Below are positions 6,063 to 6,637 of a stretch of DNA of 6,637 bases, piece after piece. Origin of the DNA: Verrucomicrobiota bacterium (GTDB lineage: Bacteria > Verrucomicrobiota > Verrucomicrobiia > Chthoniobacterales > UBA10450). The notes under the pieces are model-generated. The model made no database searches. It was given only the letters and a program-made list of their open reading frames with translations, and was not told the origin of the DNA. The stretch is taken from the NCBI GenBank assembly GCA_003219335.1, contig QHOF01000109.1, positions 1 through 6,637 of the forward strand. Direction: 5' to 3'. The translations under genes and the position numbers were made by a program. Position 1 is the first letter of the stretch; every line of letters begins with the position of its first letter.

Positions 6063-6637
6063 ATGGCGCGAATGAGACCAGCCATGCACCGAAGTCTCGT
6101 CTTTTTTTTGTTCATGTTTGTCATTAGCGGCTGTGGTATTCCAGTAGCGACAGAGGTAGAGGCGGGACGGAGCGCTTTGATCGCAGGAAATCCCGAGATG
6201 GCTCTCGCACATTTTCAGCGCGGAGCACGAGCCCAACCTGATTATGTGGCTGACTTGTCACCGCTCCGGGAAGGGATATGGACCTACCTCGGACGGGCGT
6301 ACTACGATTCCGGAAAGTTATCGGAAGCCCGCGAAGCGCTCGCGCAAGCCCTCAAACGCGATGAGGGTGATTTCATGGCGAGATTATATCTTGGCCTCAC
6401 CTTCCTTCGTGTCAAGAGTTCACCAACCCAAGCTGACAAATCCTTCGCGCTTGCCGACATTCTGTACGCGCTGAAAGAACGTGTTTCGGCAAAACGTGTG
6501 ACGGCTCTCGTCAAGGAAAGAGGAACGAACTTCAGTTTAACAGGGGAGATGGAAAAAGACCTAAGAACAGCCGGTGCGGACGACGAGCTCATGGAGCAAA
6601 TTCGGATGAGCGCAAGAAATCGACCGAGGGTTGAAGA
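6063..6637 (+). CDS. TPR-repeat lipoprotein, 3' end beyond window (partial)
   Basis: The frame is open from ATG 6063 to the window end (191 codons seen) and has no stop. It could start at 6063, 6072 or 6084. The last gives MHRSLVFFLFMFVISGC, a compact lipoprotein signal peptide, with GAGA 6 bases upstream; GGAA also lies 5 bases before 6063. The lipobox is ISGC with cysteine 24 counted from 6063, so a lipid-anchored periplasmic or outer-membrane protein is predicted. Helical TPR-type repeats cover about 33-63, 70-103 (WTYLGRAYYDSGKLSEAREAL) and 104-135, suggesting a protein-binding scaffold. Residues about 144-185 (VTALVKERGTNFSLTGEM...LRTAGADDELMEQI) resemble a short motif often found at the ends of proteins in Acidobacteriota-like genomes; that is recalled, not tested. 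It does not resemble the T6SS lipoprotein TssJ. It is divergent from the T6SS operon and its involvement is unproven. Confidence 0.85.
   Translation, partial: MARMRPAMHRSLVFFLFMFVISGCGIPVATEVEAGRSALIAGNPEMALAHFQRGARAQPDYVADLSPLREGIWTYLGRAYYDSGKLSEAREALAQALKRDEGDFMARLYLGLTFLRVKSSPTQADKSFALADILYALKERVSAKRVTALVKERGTNFSLTGEMEKDLRTAGADDELMEQIRMSARNRPRVE

Noticed and set aside
5927..6124. A 65-codon minus-strand frame whose TGA overlaps the tagJ start (ATGA), which would make it the first operon gene.
   Set aside because: Its first third is antisense to the lipoprotein signal peptide, the product matches no family I know and does not look like a PAAR protein, and the better tagJ promoter candidate lies inside it. 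The overlap could be chance.
6302..6592. A 96-codon minus-strand frame opposite the lipoprotein gene.
   Set aside because: It is antisense to a frame with a clear signal peptide and TPR pattern; its product is Ser/Ala/Arg-rich without recognisable domains, typical of a shadow frame.

Overview
The window holds part of a type VI secretion system (T6SS) locus from a Gram-negative (diderm) bacterium. The host looks like a non-model environmental lineage rather than an enteric or Pseudomonas. This is inference from protein style: the kinase begins with a short CPxC...C..DG zinc-ribbon-like segment, and the lipoprotein ends in an RG(T)xF-L(T)-G(A)DD-type tail. Both are patterns I associate with Acidobacteriota, Methylomirabilota (NC10) and similar phyla. 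No taxonomic marker gene is present.

Left edge (1-563). A small gene on the + strand at 207-365 encodes a complete 52-residue AlpA-type DNA-binding protein, normally found with integrases in prophages and integrative elements. It lies in AT/pyrimidine-rich sequence with a short REP-like palindrome near position 13. This is probably the edge of a mobile element abutting the T6SS locus. The alpA-like gene and the kinase gene converge.

Centre (564-5930, - strand). Four genes read leftward as an apparent operon: tagJ (ImpE family), tssL (DotU domain, one membrane helix, OmpA-like domain), a PP2C-type Ser/Thr phosphatase, and a large Hanks-type Ser/Thr kinase. The kinase has a membrane helix and an extracytoplasmic Big_2 domain. 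tssL and the phosphatase overlap by 4 bp (ATGA), and the phosphatase-kinase gap is 39 bp. A plausible sigma70-type promoter lies just ahead of tagJ. TssL belongs to the envelope-spanning membrane complex, and TagJ is an accessory protein of the contractile sheath. The kinase/phosphatase pair is inferred to form a PpkA/PppA-like phosphorylation switch controlling T6SS activity. The remaining core genes (tssA/B/C/E/F/G/K/M, clpV, hcp, vgrG, an FHA protein) are not in the window.

Right edge (5931-6637). A 132-bp divergent intergenic region carries candidate promoters in both directions. It is followed by a + strand gene, cut off by the window end, for a TPR-containing lipoprotein.

I do not see an evidently new biological system. 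The points most worth a second look are the Big_2-sensor kinase in a T6SS operon, the unannotated AlpA gene at the boundary, and a possible frameshifted or overlapping extension at the kinase 3' end.
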